Assembly (NCBI RefSeq): GCF_004348325.1
Contig: NZ_SMKF01000022.1
Span: 1 to 49,211, forward strand
Origin: Micromonospora sp. KC213
GTDB taxonomy: Bacteria > Actinomycetota > Actinomycetes > Mycobacteriales > Micromonosporaceae
Length of the DNA: 49,211 nt
Direction of reading: 5' to 3'
Shown: positions 41,515-49,211 of the stretch, one piece after another
How positions within the stretch are numbered: the stretch's first letter is position 1
Layout: each line of letters starts with the position of its first letter
The notes under the pieces: model-generated
Seen by the model: the letters and a program-made list of their open reading frames with translations, nothing else
Told to the model about the DNA's origin: nothing
Databases searched by the model: none
Translations under genes and position numbers: made by a program

Positions 41515-42127
41515 GTGGTGTTCGGGTCAGCACAGCACCGGCGAACCGGCGCGATCCGATTCCCGGACAACGAACCGAACCGCAGCCTCTCACCCAACCA
41601 AACAACTCGAACGTGAAGCACCCGCATCCGCCTGGTCCGCGAGAACGGACGCCCGGTCCGCCCCGCCGACCTCGGCGCCCCGACAGTCCTTCGACAGCCT
41701 CCTCGCCGTTGCCGTCGACGACGTCGCGCACGCCGGCCGGAACCAACCAAGAATCGTCAACCTCCTGCACCGGGTGCTCACCGACCTCACCACGGTGGCG
41801 GCAGAGCAGCACCGGCCAACAATCGAACGACGCCGCAGCCTACCCAGCACACCCGAACCAGGTCGTCACGCCCCTACCCGCATGCGGCGACCATCGACAT
41901 GACCCCGGAACCACCAGCCACCGCCCACAGTCGACGAAGCAGCCACTCCCGATCGGATTCCTCGTGCTGCCGGTCCAGATGATGGTCCCGGCCTTCACGC
42001 CATTGGTTCCTGCACCGGGCCGCGTGCCCATCTGCAAGGTGCGTCAGCCGTTCAACGATCCGTGGTAAGTTGCTCAGGCGACATTGATGCGAGATCGGAT
42101 CGGATGAGGGAAAGGGAGGTGAGGTTG
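41515..42127. other. Intergenic stretch with possible degenerate coding DNA
   Basis: No intact gene. A plus-strand frame at about 41611-41908 contains SFDSLLAVAVDDVAHAGRNQ, then PRIVNLLHRVLTDLTTVAAEQHR, which looks like a real protein segment (helical, good codon use) without start or family I can name firmly. A GGGAGG ribosome site at 42114-42119 serves the leader ORF that follows. Confidence 0.3.
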
Positions 42128-42196
42128 ATGACTGCGAAGGTGGCTGCTGCCGCGTGCAGTGCCCGGACCAACCTTGCGTCCCGGGCCTCGGCCTGA
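42128..42196 (+). CDS. Leader ORF upstream of rsgA
   Basis: An ATG at 42128 is preceded by AGGGAGGTGAGG at ideal distance. It encodes 22 residues (MTAKVAAAACSARTNLASRA...) and stops 90 bp before rsgA. The ribosome site of rsgA (AAGGG, 42273-42277) can pair with CCCTT at 42265-42269. A leader-peptide control of rsgA translation is plausible but inferred. Confidence 0.4.
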   Translation: MTAKVAAAACSARTNLASRASA

Positions 42197-42286
42197 CCCA
42201 GCTGATTCCTCCGCTCGACGGGACGTTCCATCCCGCCCGGGTTACACCTGCGTCTGTCGAGGCCCCCTTCCGAAGGGTCTCCTCCG

Positions 42287-43378
42287 TTGTCATCACTGTC
42301 TTCCGCGCCGATCCCGTCTGCGAACGTGCTGCGTTCGTACGGCTGGGACGAGGCATACGAGAAAGCGTTCACCGACCACCGGGCAGCCGGCTTGCTGCCC
42401 GCCCGCGTCGCACTGGTCGACCGTGGCCAGGCCACGGTGGTCACCGCCATCGGCCCGGTACGCGCCACCTGGTCCGCGCACGCCGGCCCGTCGCCGTCCC
42501 CGCTCCCCTGCACCGGGGACTGGGCCGCCATCACCCCCGCCGCGCAGCCGGAGTTGGCTGCGTTGCTACCCCGCAGGACCGCCATCGTGCGGTCCACGGC
42601 GTCACGCACCTCCCGTCCGCAGGTCTTGGCCGCGAACGTCGACACAGTCGTCATCGTGGAATCCGTCGCCACCCCCATCCCCGCCGGCCGGATCGAGCGC
42701 ATGCTCGCGCTCGCCTGGGACAGCGGGGCGCTCCCGGTCGTCGTCCTGACCAAAGCCGACCTCGCCGAGCGGAACCTCACTGAGGTACGCGACGAAGTCG
42801 CCGCACTGGCCATCGGCGTCGACGTCCTGGTCACAAGCGTGGCCACAGGCGAGGGCTTGGACATCCTCGCCGCGGTGCTCACCGGGACGATCGTCCTACT
42901 CGGGCCCTCCGGCGCGGGCAAGTCCTCACTCGGCAACGCCCTGCTCGGCGCCGAACTACTGGCCACCGGAGCGGTCCGCGCCGGTGACGGCAAGGGCCGG
43001 CACACCACCGTCCACCGCGAGCTGCTCCCGCTGCCGAACGGCGGCGTGCTCATCGACACCCCCGGCCTACGCGCGGTCGGCCTGCACGACACCGAACACG
43101 GCATCCAGCACGTCTTCGCCGAAATCGAGGAACTCGCCCGCGACTGTCGGTTCACCGACTGCCGACACACGAACGAACCCGGCTGCGCGGTACGTGCTGC
43201 GATCGACGCAGGCACTCTGTCACCGCGCCGGCTGGACAGCTACCGCAAACTCCAGCGCGAATCCGCCTGGGCTGCCTCTCGCGACGACGCACGCCTGCGG
43301 GCGGAACGGGAGAACCACCGCAAGGCAATCACTCGTCACCTCCGCGCGACCTACAGCTTCCGGGAGCAGCGGTCGTGA
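42287..43378 (+). CDS. rsgA: Ribosome small-subunit GTPase RsgA
   Basis: Protein of 363 residues with the circularly permuted GTPase order of RsgA/YjeQ: G4 TKAD first, then the P-loop GPSGAGKSS and G3 DTPG. The zinc knuckle CRFTDCRHTNEPGC follows. An OB-fold-like N-terminus (RVALVDRGQATVVTAIGPVRATW) precedes the G domain. RsgA helps 30S maturation and recycling. The TTG at 42287, with GAAGGG 9 bp upstream, is the best start. The stop codon overlaps the GTG of the acetyltransferase gene. Confidence 0.92.
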   Translation: MSSLSSAPIPSANVLRSYGWDEAYEKAFTDHRAAGLLPARVALVDRGQATVVTAIGPVRATWSAHAGPSPSPLPCTGDWAAITPAAQPELAALLPRRTAIVRSTASRTSRPQVLAANVDTVVIVESVATPIPAGRIERMLALAWDSGALPVVVLTKADLAERNLTEVRDEVAALAIGVDVLVTSVATGEGLDILAAVLTGTIVLLGPSGAGKSSLGNALLGAELLATGAVRAGDGKGRHTTVHRELLPLPNGGVLIDTPGLRAVGLHDTEHGIQHVFAEIEELARDCRFTDCRHTNEPGCAVRAAIDAGTLSPRRLDSYRKLQRESAWAASRDDARLRAERENHRKAITRHLRATYSFREQRS

Positions 43379-44019
43379 CCGCGACGCTCGAAGAGATCAC
43401 CCTGCGTCGCGACCACGGTCGCGACTACCGCTACACGTACGTCCTGTGTCCAGTCACCGACTCGCCGAAGCCACACACCCACGAGGAGCCGCACCCCGCC
43501 ATGGCCGCCCGCATCTGGCACACCCGTCCGGAAGCCGGACCAGACGACCGTGCCGCGATCCGCCGGATCAACCTGTCCGCGTTCCCCGGCCCCGTCGAGG
43601 CCGACCTGGTCGACGCGCTGCGCGAGGACCGGCAGGCGTGGTTGCCGTGGTCCTCGTGGCTCGCCGAGGATCCCAACGGCACCCCCGCCGGCTTCGCCCT
43701 GCTGACCCGATGCCACGTGGACGACGTACCGGCCCTGGCCCTCGGCCCCTGCGCGGTGCTGGCCGAACAGCAGCGCACGGGCGCCGGATCAACGGCAATT
43801 CGCGCCGCTCTCGACGCCGCCCGAGCCGCGGGCGAGAACCTCGTCCTCGTCCTCGGTCACGCACCCTACTACCCCCGGTTCGGCTTCATGCCCGCCTCCG
43901 GGTACGGGATCCGGCCGCCGTTCGACGTGCCGGACGAAAACATGATGGCGCTGGTACTCGACTCCAATCGCCCTGTCCCGCGCGGCACCATCCGCTACGC
44001 GGCGGCCTTCGGCGTCTGA
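43375..44019 (+). CDS. GNAT-family N-acetyltransferase
   Basis: Protein of 214 residues from a GTG at 43375 that overlaps the rsgA stop (GTGA). An ATG at 43501 (MAARIWHTRPEAGPDDRAA) would give 172 residues and a more typical N-terminus. The GNAT core shows ALGPCAVLAEQQRTGAGSTAIRAALD (acetyl-CoA loop QRTGAGSTAI) and VLVLGHAPYYPRFGFMPA near the C-terminus. The pattern matches predicted acetyltransferases of the YhbS group. The substrate is unknown. Confidence 0.85.
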   Translation: MTATLEEITLRRDHGRDYRYTYVLCPVTDSPKPHTHEEPHPAMAARIWHTRPEAGPDDRAAIRRINLSAFPGPVEADLVDALREDRQAWLPWSSWLAEDPNGTPAGFALLTRCHVDDVPALALGPCAVLAEQQRTGAGSTAIRAALDAARAAGENLVLVLGHAPYYPRFGFMPASGYGIRPPFDVPDENMMALVLDSNRPVPRGTIRYAAAFGV

Positions 44020-44032
44020 TCTGACCACCTCC

Positions 44033-44069
44033 GTCAGGTGCGGGGCGGGCCGACCGCCCCGCACCTGAC
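44033..44069. terminator. Strong bidirectional terminator
   Basis: A perfect 16-bp stem: GTCAGGTGCGGGGCGG (44033-44048) pairs with CCGCCCCGCACCTGAC (44054-44069) around a 5-nt loop. It lies 13 bp after the acetyltransferase stop and faces the end of the MarR gene. Confidence 0.8.
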
Positions 44070-44334
44070 CCGGCCCGATCGGCAGAGGCTGCGTGCAAAG
44101 GCCTCCGAGCGCACCGGCGGATCTGCGGCGTGTGCACGCCGAGTCGAGGAACCTACCCCGTGCTCCCGGCTCCGGTAGAGCAACACGTTCCTTCAGCGAG
44201 ACCCGCGAGGAGGCGCCTCATTCACGCCGGGGCGGGGTCGGCACGGTCGCGGCTCAGGTGGCGCGGGCCGTCGGTGCCGGGCTGGTCGACGCCCGGCCCG
44301 GGCGGACCCATACGTCCGCCTCGCCGTTCGGCCG
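44070..44334. other. Intergenic stretch with a dehydrogenase-like fragment
   Basis: At 44228-44290 a plus frame reads GGVGTVAAQVARAVGAGLVDA, which resembles the nucleotide-binding motif of medium-chain quinone reductases. No surrounding gene survives. The rest shows nothing. Confidence 0.3.
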
Positions 44335-44799
44335 TCAGTGTTGCTGTTGCTCGTCGGTCAGGTGGGCGAGGACGACCTCGCTGATGTCGCCGAGTTGTCG
44401 GATCTGTTCCGCGGTCAGCAGGTCGATGAGGTGGGCGCGCACGCTCTGGAGGTGACGGGGTGCCGCCTTCTCCAGTGCCGCCAGGCCCTCGTCGGTCAGG
44501 GTGGCGAGCCAGCCGCGACGGTCGCCCTCGTAGTGCTTCCGGCGTACCCAGCCGCTCTGTTCGAGCTTGTTGACGGCGTGGGAGATGCGGCTGGGCTTGG
44601 AGTTTGTCCAGTGCGCCAGCTCACTCATGCGCATGGTCCGTTCCGGGGCTTCGGACAGCAGAACCAGCAGCTCGTAGTAGGTGGGCGGCATGCCGGCCGC
44701 TGTCTGCAGGTCGCGCTCGAGCCGGTCGGTCAGCAGCCGCATGGTCAGGCCGAAGGCGCGCCAGGTCCGCTGCTCGTCGTCAGTGAGCCATCTCGTCAC
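44335..44799 (-). CDS. MarR-family regulator
   Basis: Protein of 154 residues from a GTG at 44799 (VTRWLTDDEQRTWRAF). The winged helix-turn-helix is TMRMSELAHWTNSKPSRISHAVNKLEQSGWVRR (key part LAHWTNSKPSRISHAVNKL) and the wing is EGDRRGWLATLTDEG. It is divergent from the YceI gene across a 91-bp region with inverted repeats, so it probably controls both. The longer frame to 44916 would run into the YceI gene and is not credible. Confidence 0.9.
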   Translation of the reverse strand: MTRWLTDDEQRTWRAFGLTMRLLTDRLERDLQTAAGMPPTYYELLVLLSEAPERTMRMSELAHWTNSKPSRISHAVNKLEQSGWVRRKHYEGDRRGWLATLTDEGLAALEKAAPRHLQSVRAHLIDLLTAEQIRQLGDISEVVLAHLTDEQQQH

Positions 44800-44851
44800 G
44801 GAACCATCGTACTCAAAGGTTGCGCACTGAAATAACGCGACGTACTGTCCT

Positions 44852-44872
44852 GCTGAACCTTTCAGCACTGAA
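44852..44872. promoter_or_regulatory. Putative MarR operator
   Basis: Two overlapping inverted repeats, GCTGAA-CCT-TTCAGC (44852-44866) and TTCAG-CA-CTGAA (44861-44872), lie in the divergent MarR/YceI region. A related GCACTGAAA occurs at 44823. The position suits binding by the MarR protein. Confidence 0.5.
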
Positions 44873-44890
44873 CTAATTTCAAGGAGCAGG

Positions 44891-45436
44891 ATGTACCCCA
44901 GCGAACTCACCGGCACCTACACCATCGACCCGGCGCACAGTCGGTTCGGCTTCGTGGCCCGGCACGCCATGGTGACCAAGGTGCGCGGCAGCATCCCGCT
45001 CGTGGAGGCCACCGCCTTCCTGAACGCCGGCAACCCTTCCGCCTCCCACGTCCGGGTGGTCCTGGACGTGGCCGGTATCGACACCGGCAACCCCCAGCGG
45101 GACGGACACCTGCGCACCGGCGACTTCCTCGACGCCACCAACCACCCGCACATCACCTTCACCAGTACCGCCGTCGAGCACACCGGCGGCGACAGCTTCG
45201 AGGTCACCGGCCGCCTGACCATCCGCGGCGTCACCCGCGATATCACCATCCCGCTCGACCACACCGGCGTCGCCGTCGACGCTCAAGGTCTTCAGCGGGT
45301 CGGGTTCGAGGGCAGCACCGTGATCAACCGCAGGGACTACGGCGTCAGCTTCAACGCCGCCCTGGAAACCGGCGGCGTGATGATCTCCGACAAGATCACG
45401 CTCGAGTTCGACCTGTCCGCCTTCAAGACCGCCTGA
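44891..45436 (+). CDS. YceI-family lipid-binding-like protein
   Basis: Protein of 181 residues without signal peptide. The YceI lipocalin-like barrel is clear: GTYTIDPAHSRFGFVARHAMVTKVRG at the start, then DGHLRTGDFLDATNHPHITFTS and LTIRGVTRDITIPL. Family members bind isoprenoid or other amphipathic ligands; the cytoplasmic actinobacterial forms lack a proven role. AAGGAG lies 6 bp before the ATG. It is divergent from the MarR gene, which suggests induction by a small organic compound. Confidence 0.92.
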   Translation: MYPSELTGTYTIDPAHSRFGFVARHAMVTKVRGSIPLVEATAFLNAGNPSASHVRVVLDVAGIDTGNPQRDGHLRTGDFLDATNHPHITFTSTAVEHTGGDSFEVTGRLTIRGVTRDITIPLDHTGVAVDAQGLQRVGFEGSTVINRRDYGVSFNAALETGGVMISDKITLEFDLSAFKTA

Positions 45437-45451
45437 AAGGTCGTGCCCGCC

Positions 45452-46726
45452 ATGCGTACTGCCAAAGCGCTCATCTCGGCCGCGCTCCTGGCCTTGACGG
45501 CGGCGGCCGCCGCGGTTCCCACGGCGGCCACGACCGCCGCTCCCCGAAGGACGGCTACGGCGGAGGTGGCGACCGCCGCTCCGCGATGGACGGCCACCTG
45601 GGGAACGGCAACACAATGGCCGACCCCCAGCACGCCCTGGTACGGCACCAACTGGTCCCGGGAGGGCTTCGCCGACCACACCCTGCGCCAGGTCATCCGG
45701 ATCAGCGTCGGCGGCACCGCCGTCCGCATCCGGCTGTCCAACATCCACGGCACGACGCCACTGCGGATCGAAGGAGCCGCCGTCGCCAACGCCCTGCAGG
45801 GCGCTGCCACCGGCCCCGGGCTACCGCTGACCTTCAACGGCGACTCGGATGTGGTGATCCCGCCCGGTCGGGAGCGCTACAGCGACGCCCTACGGCTGCG
45901 CACGCACGCTCTGCAGCGGCTCGCGATCACTGTGCGGTTCAGGGCGCCCACCGGCCCGGCCACCTTCCACCATTTCGCCCAGGCCACGTCCTACCGCGCC
46001 GTCGGTGACCACCTCACCGACCGCGAACCCGCGGCTTTCACCGACCGCAGCAACTCCTGGTACTACCTCACCGGCGTGGAGGTCAGCGGCGGCCCCAACG
46101 CGAGCATCGCCCTGTTCGGCGACTCGCTCACCGACGGGGTCGGCTCCACTGTCGACGCCGACAACCGCTACCCCGACCAACTCGCCGAACGGCTGGCCGC
46201 CCGGCGGCGACCCCTCGGCGTCGTCAACGCGGGCATCGGGGGCAACCGCCTGCTGAGCGACTCACCCGAGTACGGGCAGAACGGCCTGGCCCGCTTCGAG
46301 CGCGATGTCCTGGAGCGGCCCGGCATCCGCTCGGTGATCATCATGCAGGGCGTCAACGACCTCGCCGAATGGAACAAGCCCCGGCAGGCCACCGCCATCG
46401 AGATCATCGCCGGACACCGGCGACTCATCCGCGCCGCCCGTGCCCGCGGCCTGACCGTCGTCGGTGCCACCATCATGCCGATCAAGGGCTCCGCGCTGGC
46501 CTACAGCGAGCAGGCGGAAAAGGTACGCGACCAGGTCAACCACTGGATCCGGACGAGCGGCGCCTACCACCAGGTCGTGGACTTCGATCGCGTCGTCCGC
46601 CAACCGTCCGACCCCAACCTGCTCCGACCCGAGTACGACTCCGGCGACGGCATCCACCTCAACGACGGCGGCTACGACGCCCTCGCCCAAGCCGTCGACC
46701 TCGGCATCCCTCTCACGGCGGCCTGA
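45452..46726 (+). CDS. Secreted SGNH/GDSL esterase
   Basis: Protein of 424 residues with a signal peptide (LISAALLALTAAAAAVPTAA). The SGNH blocks are FGDSLTDGVG (nucleophile Ser), GIGGNR, IIMQGVNDL and, near the end, DGIHLNDGGYDAL with the catalytic Asp and His. An N-terminal beta domain (about 50-200) precedes the hydrolase, as in secreted actinomycete GDSL esterases acting on acylated carbohydrates. I chose the ATG at 45452; a GTG at 45443 lies too close to the GAAAGG site. It follows YceI by 15 bp and may share its transcript. Confidence 0.9.
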   Translation: MRTAKALISAALLALTAAAAAVPTAATTAAPRRTATAEVATAAPRWTATWGTATQWPTPSTPWYGTNWSREGFADHTLRQVIRISVGGTAVRIRLSNIHGTTPLRIEGAAVANALQGAATGPGLPLTFNGDSDVVIPPGRERYSDALRLRTHALQRLAITVRFRAPTGPATFHHFAQATSYRAVGDHLTDREPAAFTDRSNSWYYLTGVEVSGGPNASIALFGDSLTDGVGSTVDADNRYPDQLAERLAARRRPLGVVNAGIGGNRLLSDSPEYGQNGLARFERDVLERPGIRSVIIMQGVNDLAEWNKPRQATAIEIIAGHRRLIRAARARGLTVVGATIMPIKGSALAYSEQAEKVRDQVNHWIRTSGAYHQVVDFDRVVRQPSDPNLLRPEYDSGDGIHLNDGGYDALAQAVDLGIPLTAA

Positions 46727-46815
46727 CTGTGGCATGGATCACTGCTGAACCGCCAACCTTTCGGCGCCACGGACGTCTGTCGAGGCAACCGATCCACTCA
46801 CGAGGAGACAACTGG

Positions 46816-47226
46816 ATGCGTATCTCCAGCCGTGCCGCCGCCATCACCGTCGGAGCCGTCGCCGCCCTGGCGATGGGCGGAGTGTCCGCCGCGAACGCCC
46901 TGACGACCCCGCCGTCGCCGCCCGTCACGCCGACGCCCGGTCCGACGAACTCGCCGGCACCGACGCCCGGACCCACGAGTACCTCCGCGCCGACACCCCG
47001 GCCCACCAGCTCCTCGGCGCCGAGGCCGACGGCTACCACCTCCTCCGTCCCGACGCCGGGACCCAGCACCGCACGGCCGACCCCCTCCTCCTGGACACCG
47101 GGACCGACCTCCCCTTCGGTGCCGACGCCGGAACCGACCAAACCACTGCCGACCCCTTCCGCCTCCTCGCCCACGCCGGTCCCCACCGCCTCTCCAACGC
47201 CGACGCGCCCACGCACCGCTCGCTGA
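46816..47226 (+). CDS. Secreted Pro/Ser/Thr-rich repeat protein
   Basis: Protein of 136 residues. After a signal peptide (ITVGAVAALAMGGVSAANA) it consists of about 100 residues of imperfect PTPGPTS.SAPTP-type repeats and no globular domain. GAGGAG lies 9 bp upstream of the ATG. Such low-complexity secreted proteins are usually cell-wall spacers. It lies just before an ECF sigma gene, whose membrane partner has a similar Pro/Ser/Thr-rich outer tail. Confidence 0.75.
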   Translation: MRISSRAAAITVGAVAALAMGGVSAANALTTPPSPPVTPTPGPTNSPAPTPGPTSTSAPTPRPTSSSAPRPTATTSSVPTPGPSTARPTPSSWTPGPTSPSVPTPEPTKPLPTPSASSPTPVPTASPTPTRPRTAR

Positions 47227-47269
47227 CCGGTACCCGAACCCACCATTTCGTCCAGCAAAGGGCACGCCC

Positions 47270-47848
47270 GTGATCGTTGTGCTGCCACTGCCATCGGCGC
47301 TGCTCCGATGGACGCGGCGGGCTCAGCCACGCTCCCGGCCTCCCCGGCCCTCCGGGGAGGCCGGGCCACCGATCAACCAGCTCTACCACGCCCGGCGACT
47401 GAACCTGGTGCGCCTGGCCATCCTCCTGGTCGACGACCTGCCCACGGCCGAGGACGTCGTGCAGGACGTGTTCGCCGCGCTGTACCGGCGACACGGCGCC
47501 GACCTGCGGGCGCTGACCGACCCCGACGCGTACCTGACCACCGGGGTGATGAACGCGGCCCGCTCCGTCCTGCGCCGGCGGCGCAGCGCCCGCGCATACC
47601 TGCCACCGCCGCCGAGCGCCGTGCCGGCGGCGGAGGACGAGGCGTTGCTGGGACACGGTGACGCGCAGGTGCTGGCCGCGATGCGGCGGCTGACCACCCG
47701 GCAACGTCAGGTCTTGGTGCTGCGCTACTGGTCCGAGCTGAGCGAACAGGAGATCGCCGACGCGCTGCGGGTATCCCGCGGCACCGTCAAGTCCACCGTG
47801 AACCGGGCACTGGCCATCCTGCGCGGCCTACTCGAGGACAGCCGATGA
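47270..47848 (+). CDS. ECF sigma factor, SigE-like
   Basis: Protein of 192 residues from a GTG at 47270. Region 2 reads LYHARRLNLVRLAILLVDDLPTAEDVVQDVFAAL (key part DDLPTAEDVVQDVFAALYRR). Region 4 has LTTRQRQVLVLRYWSELSEQEIADALRVSRGTVKSTVNRAL (key part LSEQEIADALRVSRGTVKS). The first 35 residues are basic and proline-rich. Its stop overlaps the ATG of the next gene (ATGA), the usual arrangement for a sigma factor with its membrane anti-sigma. Confidence 0.9.
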   Translation: MIVVLPLPSALLRWTRRAQPRSRPPRPSGEAGPPINQLYHARRLNLVRLAILLVDDLPTAEDVVQDVFAALYRRHGADLRALTDPDAYLTTGVMNAARSVLRRRRSARAYLPPPPSAVPAAEDEALLGHGDAQVLAAMRRLTTRQRQVLVLRYWSELSEQEIADALRVSRGTVKSTVNRALAILRGLLEDSR

Positions 47849-48210
47849 GCAGCGAACTCGAAGACCGGCTCCGCCGGGCGCTGGCGAACCGCGCCACCGC
47901 GATCACCACCGACCGGCTGCGGCCAGCCATCCCGCCCACGGCCACCGCGCCACTACCGCGAATACGACGCTGGCTGCCGATGGTGGCCGTGGCGACCGGG
48001 ACGGCCATCGTCATCGCGGTTGCCGTCGTGCCGCGCCTACCCGGACCGGACCGGCAACCTTCGGTCCCGCGCCCGACGATCACCAACCCCGCACCCTCGC
48101 CCTCACCCTCGGCCCGGCCCACCGGCGAAACACCCACACCCGGCCTCGACCGCTCCACGCCGCCATCGCCTACCTCGAGCCCCAAAGCCACCCCGGCCCG
48201 GACGCCGTAG
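47845..48210 (+). CDS. Small membrane protein, putative anti-sigma partner
   Basis: Protein of 121 residues. The N-terminal 40 residues are charged (LEDRLRRALANRATAITTDRL) and should be cytoplasmic. One membrane helix follows (MVAVATGTAIVIAVAVVP), then an outer Pro/Ser/Thr-rich tail. No zinc HXXXCXXC anti-sigma motif is present. Coupling to the sigma gene by ATGA supports an anti-sigma role; the sequence alone does not prove it. Confidence 0.7.
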   Translation: MSSELEDRLRRALANRATAITTDRLRPAIPPTATAPLPRIRRWLPMVAVATGTAIVIAVAVVPRLPGPDRQPSVPRPTITNPAPSPSPSARPTGETPTPGLDRSTPPSPTSSPKATPARTP

Positions 48211-48250
48211 ACCTCGGCTCGGATCCGCATCACTTCCTAGAAAGGCGACC

Positions 48251-49195
48251 ATGTTCAAGCGATTGAGCCTGATGTTGCTTGCCTCGCTGACCACCTTTAT
48301 CGTCCTGCCCACGCCCGCCGCCCAGGCCGGCACGTGGGGCGCCTACCCCACGAGCACCGGCAAGCGGACCTGCTCCAGCACCCGCGTCTGGAACGGCGCC
48401 GCGCACCAGGTGTGCCTCGAGTTCAACTCGGCCCGTACCCAGGTACGGGCCATCGCCTTCATCAACCCGTCGGCCTACACCAACTTTCAGGTGAATATGC
48501 GCCTGTGGTTCGGCAACGACGGCGTCAGCATCCCCCAGTCCTGCCCGACGATGACCGGTAACAGTCCCCGCGCCTGCTGGACCGGATGGACCACGCTGCG
48601 GCTGCCGTACGTCGTCGCCGACGCCACCTTCGGCATCGCCGGCCAGTGGATGCTCCCGGTGCGCGCGCTGGACATGAAGCTCTCGGCGAAGATCCAGGAG
48701 ACCAGCACCTACTGCGGACCGGCCGCTGTGCAGACCGTCCTGGCCACGATGGGCGCTTCCGCGCCCTCCCAATCCGTGCTCGCCGACCGGATGGCCACCG
48801 ACACCTTCGGGCTCACCCTCCCCGGTGCCCTCTCTCCCGCCATCAACGCCTATGCGGGCGCACCCGACTACCGCGGCTACTACCAGAGCAGCACCCCAGA
48901 GGGCCTGGACGCGGGGATGCGGGAGATCGTCGAGTCGCTGTCCCGCGGCCGACCGGCGATCGTGCTGGTCCGGGCCGGCTCGCTGCCTTGGAGCAACGCC
49001 TCACCGTGGTACCGGCACTACCTTGTCATCCACGGCTACGGCGGCTGGCAGCACCCGGACGTCGGCTACGTGCCGACGAGCTTCAACGTCCTCGACCCGT
49101 GGGACGGCGTGGAGCACCAGATCAGCATCGACGACCTCATGACGGCCACCCACCTGGCGGTCAGCGACGGCGAGTACTTCGTGGCCAGAACCTGA
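48251..49195 (+). CDS. Secreted C39-like cysteine peptidase
   Basis: Protein of 314 residues with a signal peptide (LMLLASLTTFIVLPTPAAQA). Residues 28-140 form a Cys-containing N-terminal domain. The C39-like peptidase follows: catalytic C155 in STYCGPAAVQTVL, the histidine in YRHYLVIHGYGG and the Asp in NVLDPWDG. AAAGG lies 6 bp before the ATG. Related proteins lack an ABC transporter partner and act outside the cell. It follows the sigma/anti-sigma pair by 40 bp and may be part of the same response. Confidence 0.88.
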   Translation: MFKRLSLMLLASLTTFIVLPTPAAQAGTWGAYPTSTGKRTCSSTRVWNGAAHQVCLEFNSARTQVRAIAFINPSAYTNFQVNMRLWFGNDGVSIPQSCPTMTGNSPRACWTGWTTLRLPYVVADATFGIAGQWMLPVRALDMKLSAKIQETSTYCGPAAVQTVLATMGASAPSQSVLADRMATDTFGLTLPGALSPAINAYAGAPDYRGYYQSSTPEGLDAGMREIVESLSRGRPAIVLVRAGSLPWSNASPWYRHYLVIHGYGGWQHPDVGYVPTSFNVLDPWDGVEHQISIDDLMTATHLAVSDGEYFVART

Positions 49196-49211
49196 CAGTC
49201 CGGCCTCCAGC

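Overview
The window is high-GC DNA with strong GC3 bias, frequent GTG/TTG starts, four-base ATGA/GTGA start-stop overlaps, leaderless-looking promoters and actinobacterial families (ALF-repeat polymorphic toxins, ECF sigma with a small membrane partner, LacI and TetR regulators, C39-like secreted protein). It comes from a filamentous actinomycete, perhaps Micromonosporales or a relative; I cannot fix the genus. Placements rest on reading the sequence, with no database search.

Layout. (1) 0.2-6.8 kb: an iron-box-like site, a secreted ALF-repeat protein, a 1428-residue secreted polymorphic toxin (ALF repeats, long Ala-rich coiled coil, pretoxin segment, HINT autoprotease, unrecognised C-terminal toxin), a small candidate immunity ORF and an HTH regulator. 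(2) 6.85-8.72 kb: a graveyard of broken insertion sequences and gene fragments. (3) 8.75-22.8 kb: a metallophore locus. Minus-strand genes encode an ATP-grasp ligase, two ABC exporter half-transporters and four PLP/NAD enzymes (SbnA-like, HisC-like, SbnB-like, SbnH-like). Plus-strand genes encode a binding lipoprotein, FecCD permease, ATPase and MFS exporter. Three copies of one motif resembling the actinobacterial Zur box sit at the three promoters, and one exporter has a His-rich N-terminus. I infer a zinc-responsive, 2,3-diaminopropionate-derived metallophore made without NRPS or IucA/IucC-type synthetases.

(4) 22.8-28.5 kb: two ISL3 remnants around a TetR/NTF2-like pair (the NTF2 gene has an in-frame amber codon), then an OtrA/Tet-type ribosome protection protein with an overlapping leader ORF. 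(5) 28.5-30.7 kb: a PEP-mutase-family enzyme, a remarkably compact P450-like protein and a divergent ArsR-type regulator. (6) 30.8-32.2 kb: scarred DNA with IS630 and IS256 relics, one isolated type I-E-like CRISPR repeat and the 3' half of a tRNA-Arg(ACG), possibly an old attachment site. (7) 32.2-41.5 kb: a fructoside uptake and hydrolysis operon (binding protein, two permeases, GH32) with a well-formed promoter and LacI-type operators, two LacI regulators, and a secreted beta-helix protein preceded by a perfect 18-bp operator and a coupled short ORF. (8) 42.1-49.2 kb: RsgA GTPase with a leader ORF, GNAT acetyltransferase, MarR divergent from YceI, a secreted SGNH hydrolase, a Pro/Ser/Thr-rich secreted protein, an ECF sigma factor with a small membrane partner, and a secreted C39-like cysteine peptidase.

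The most interesting region is the metallophore locus with its shared operator motif. Next come the unrecognised toxin domain, the mini-P450, and the tRNA/CRISPR scar.
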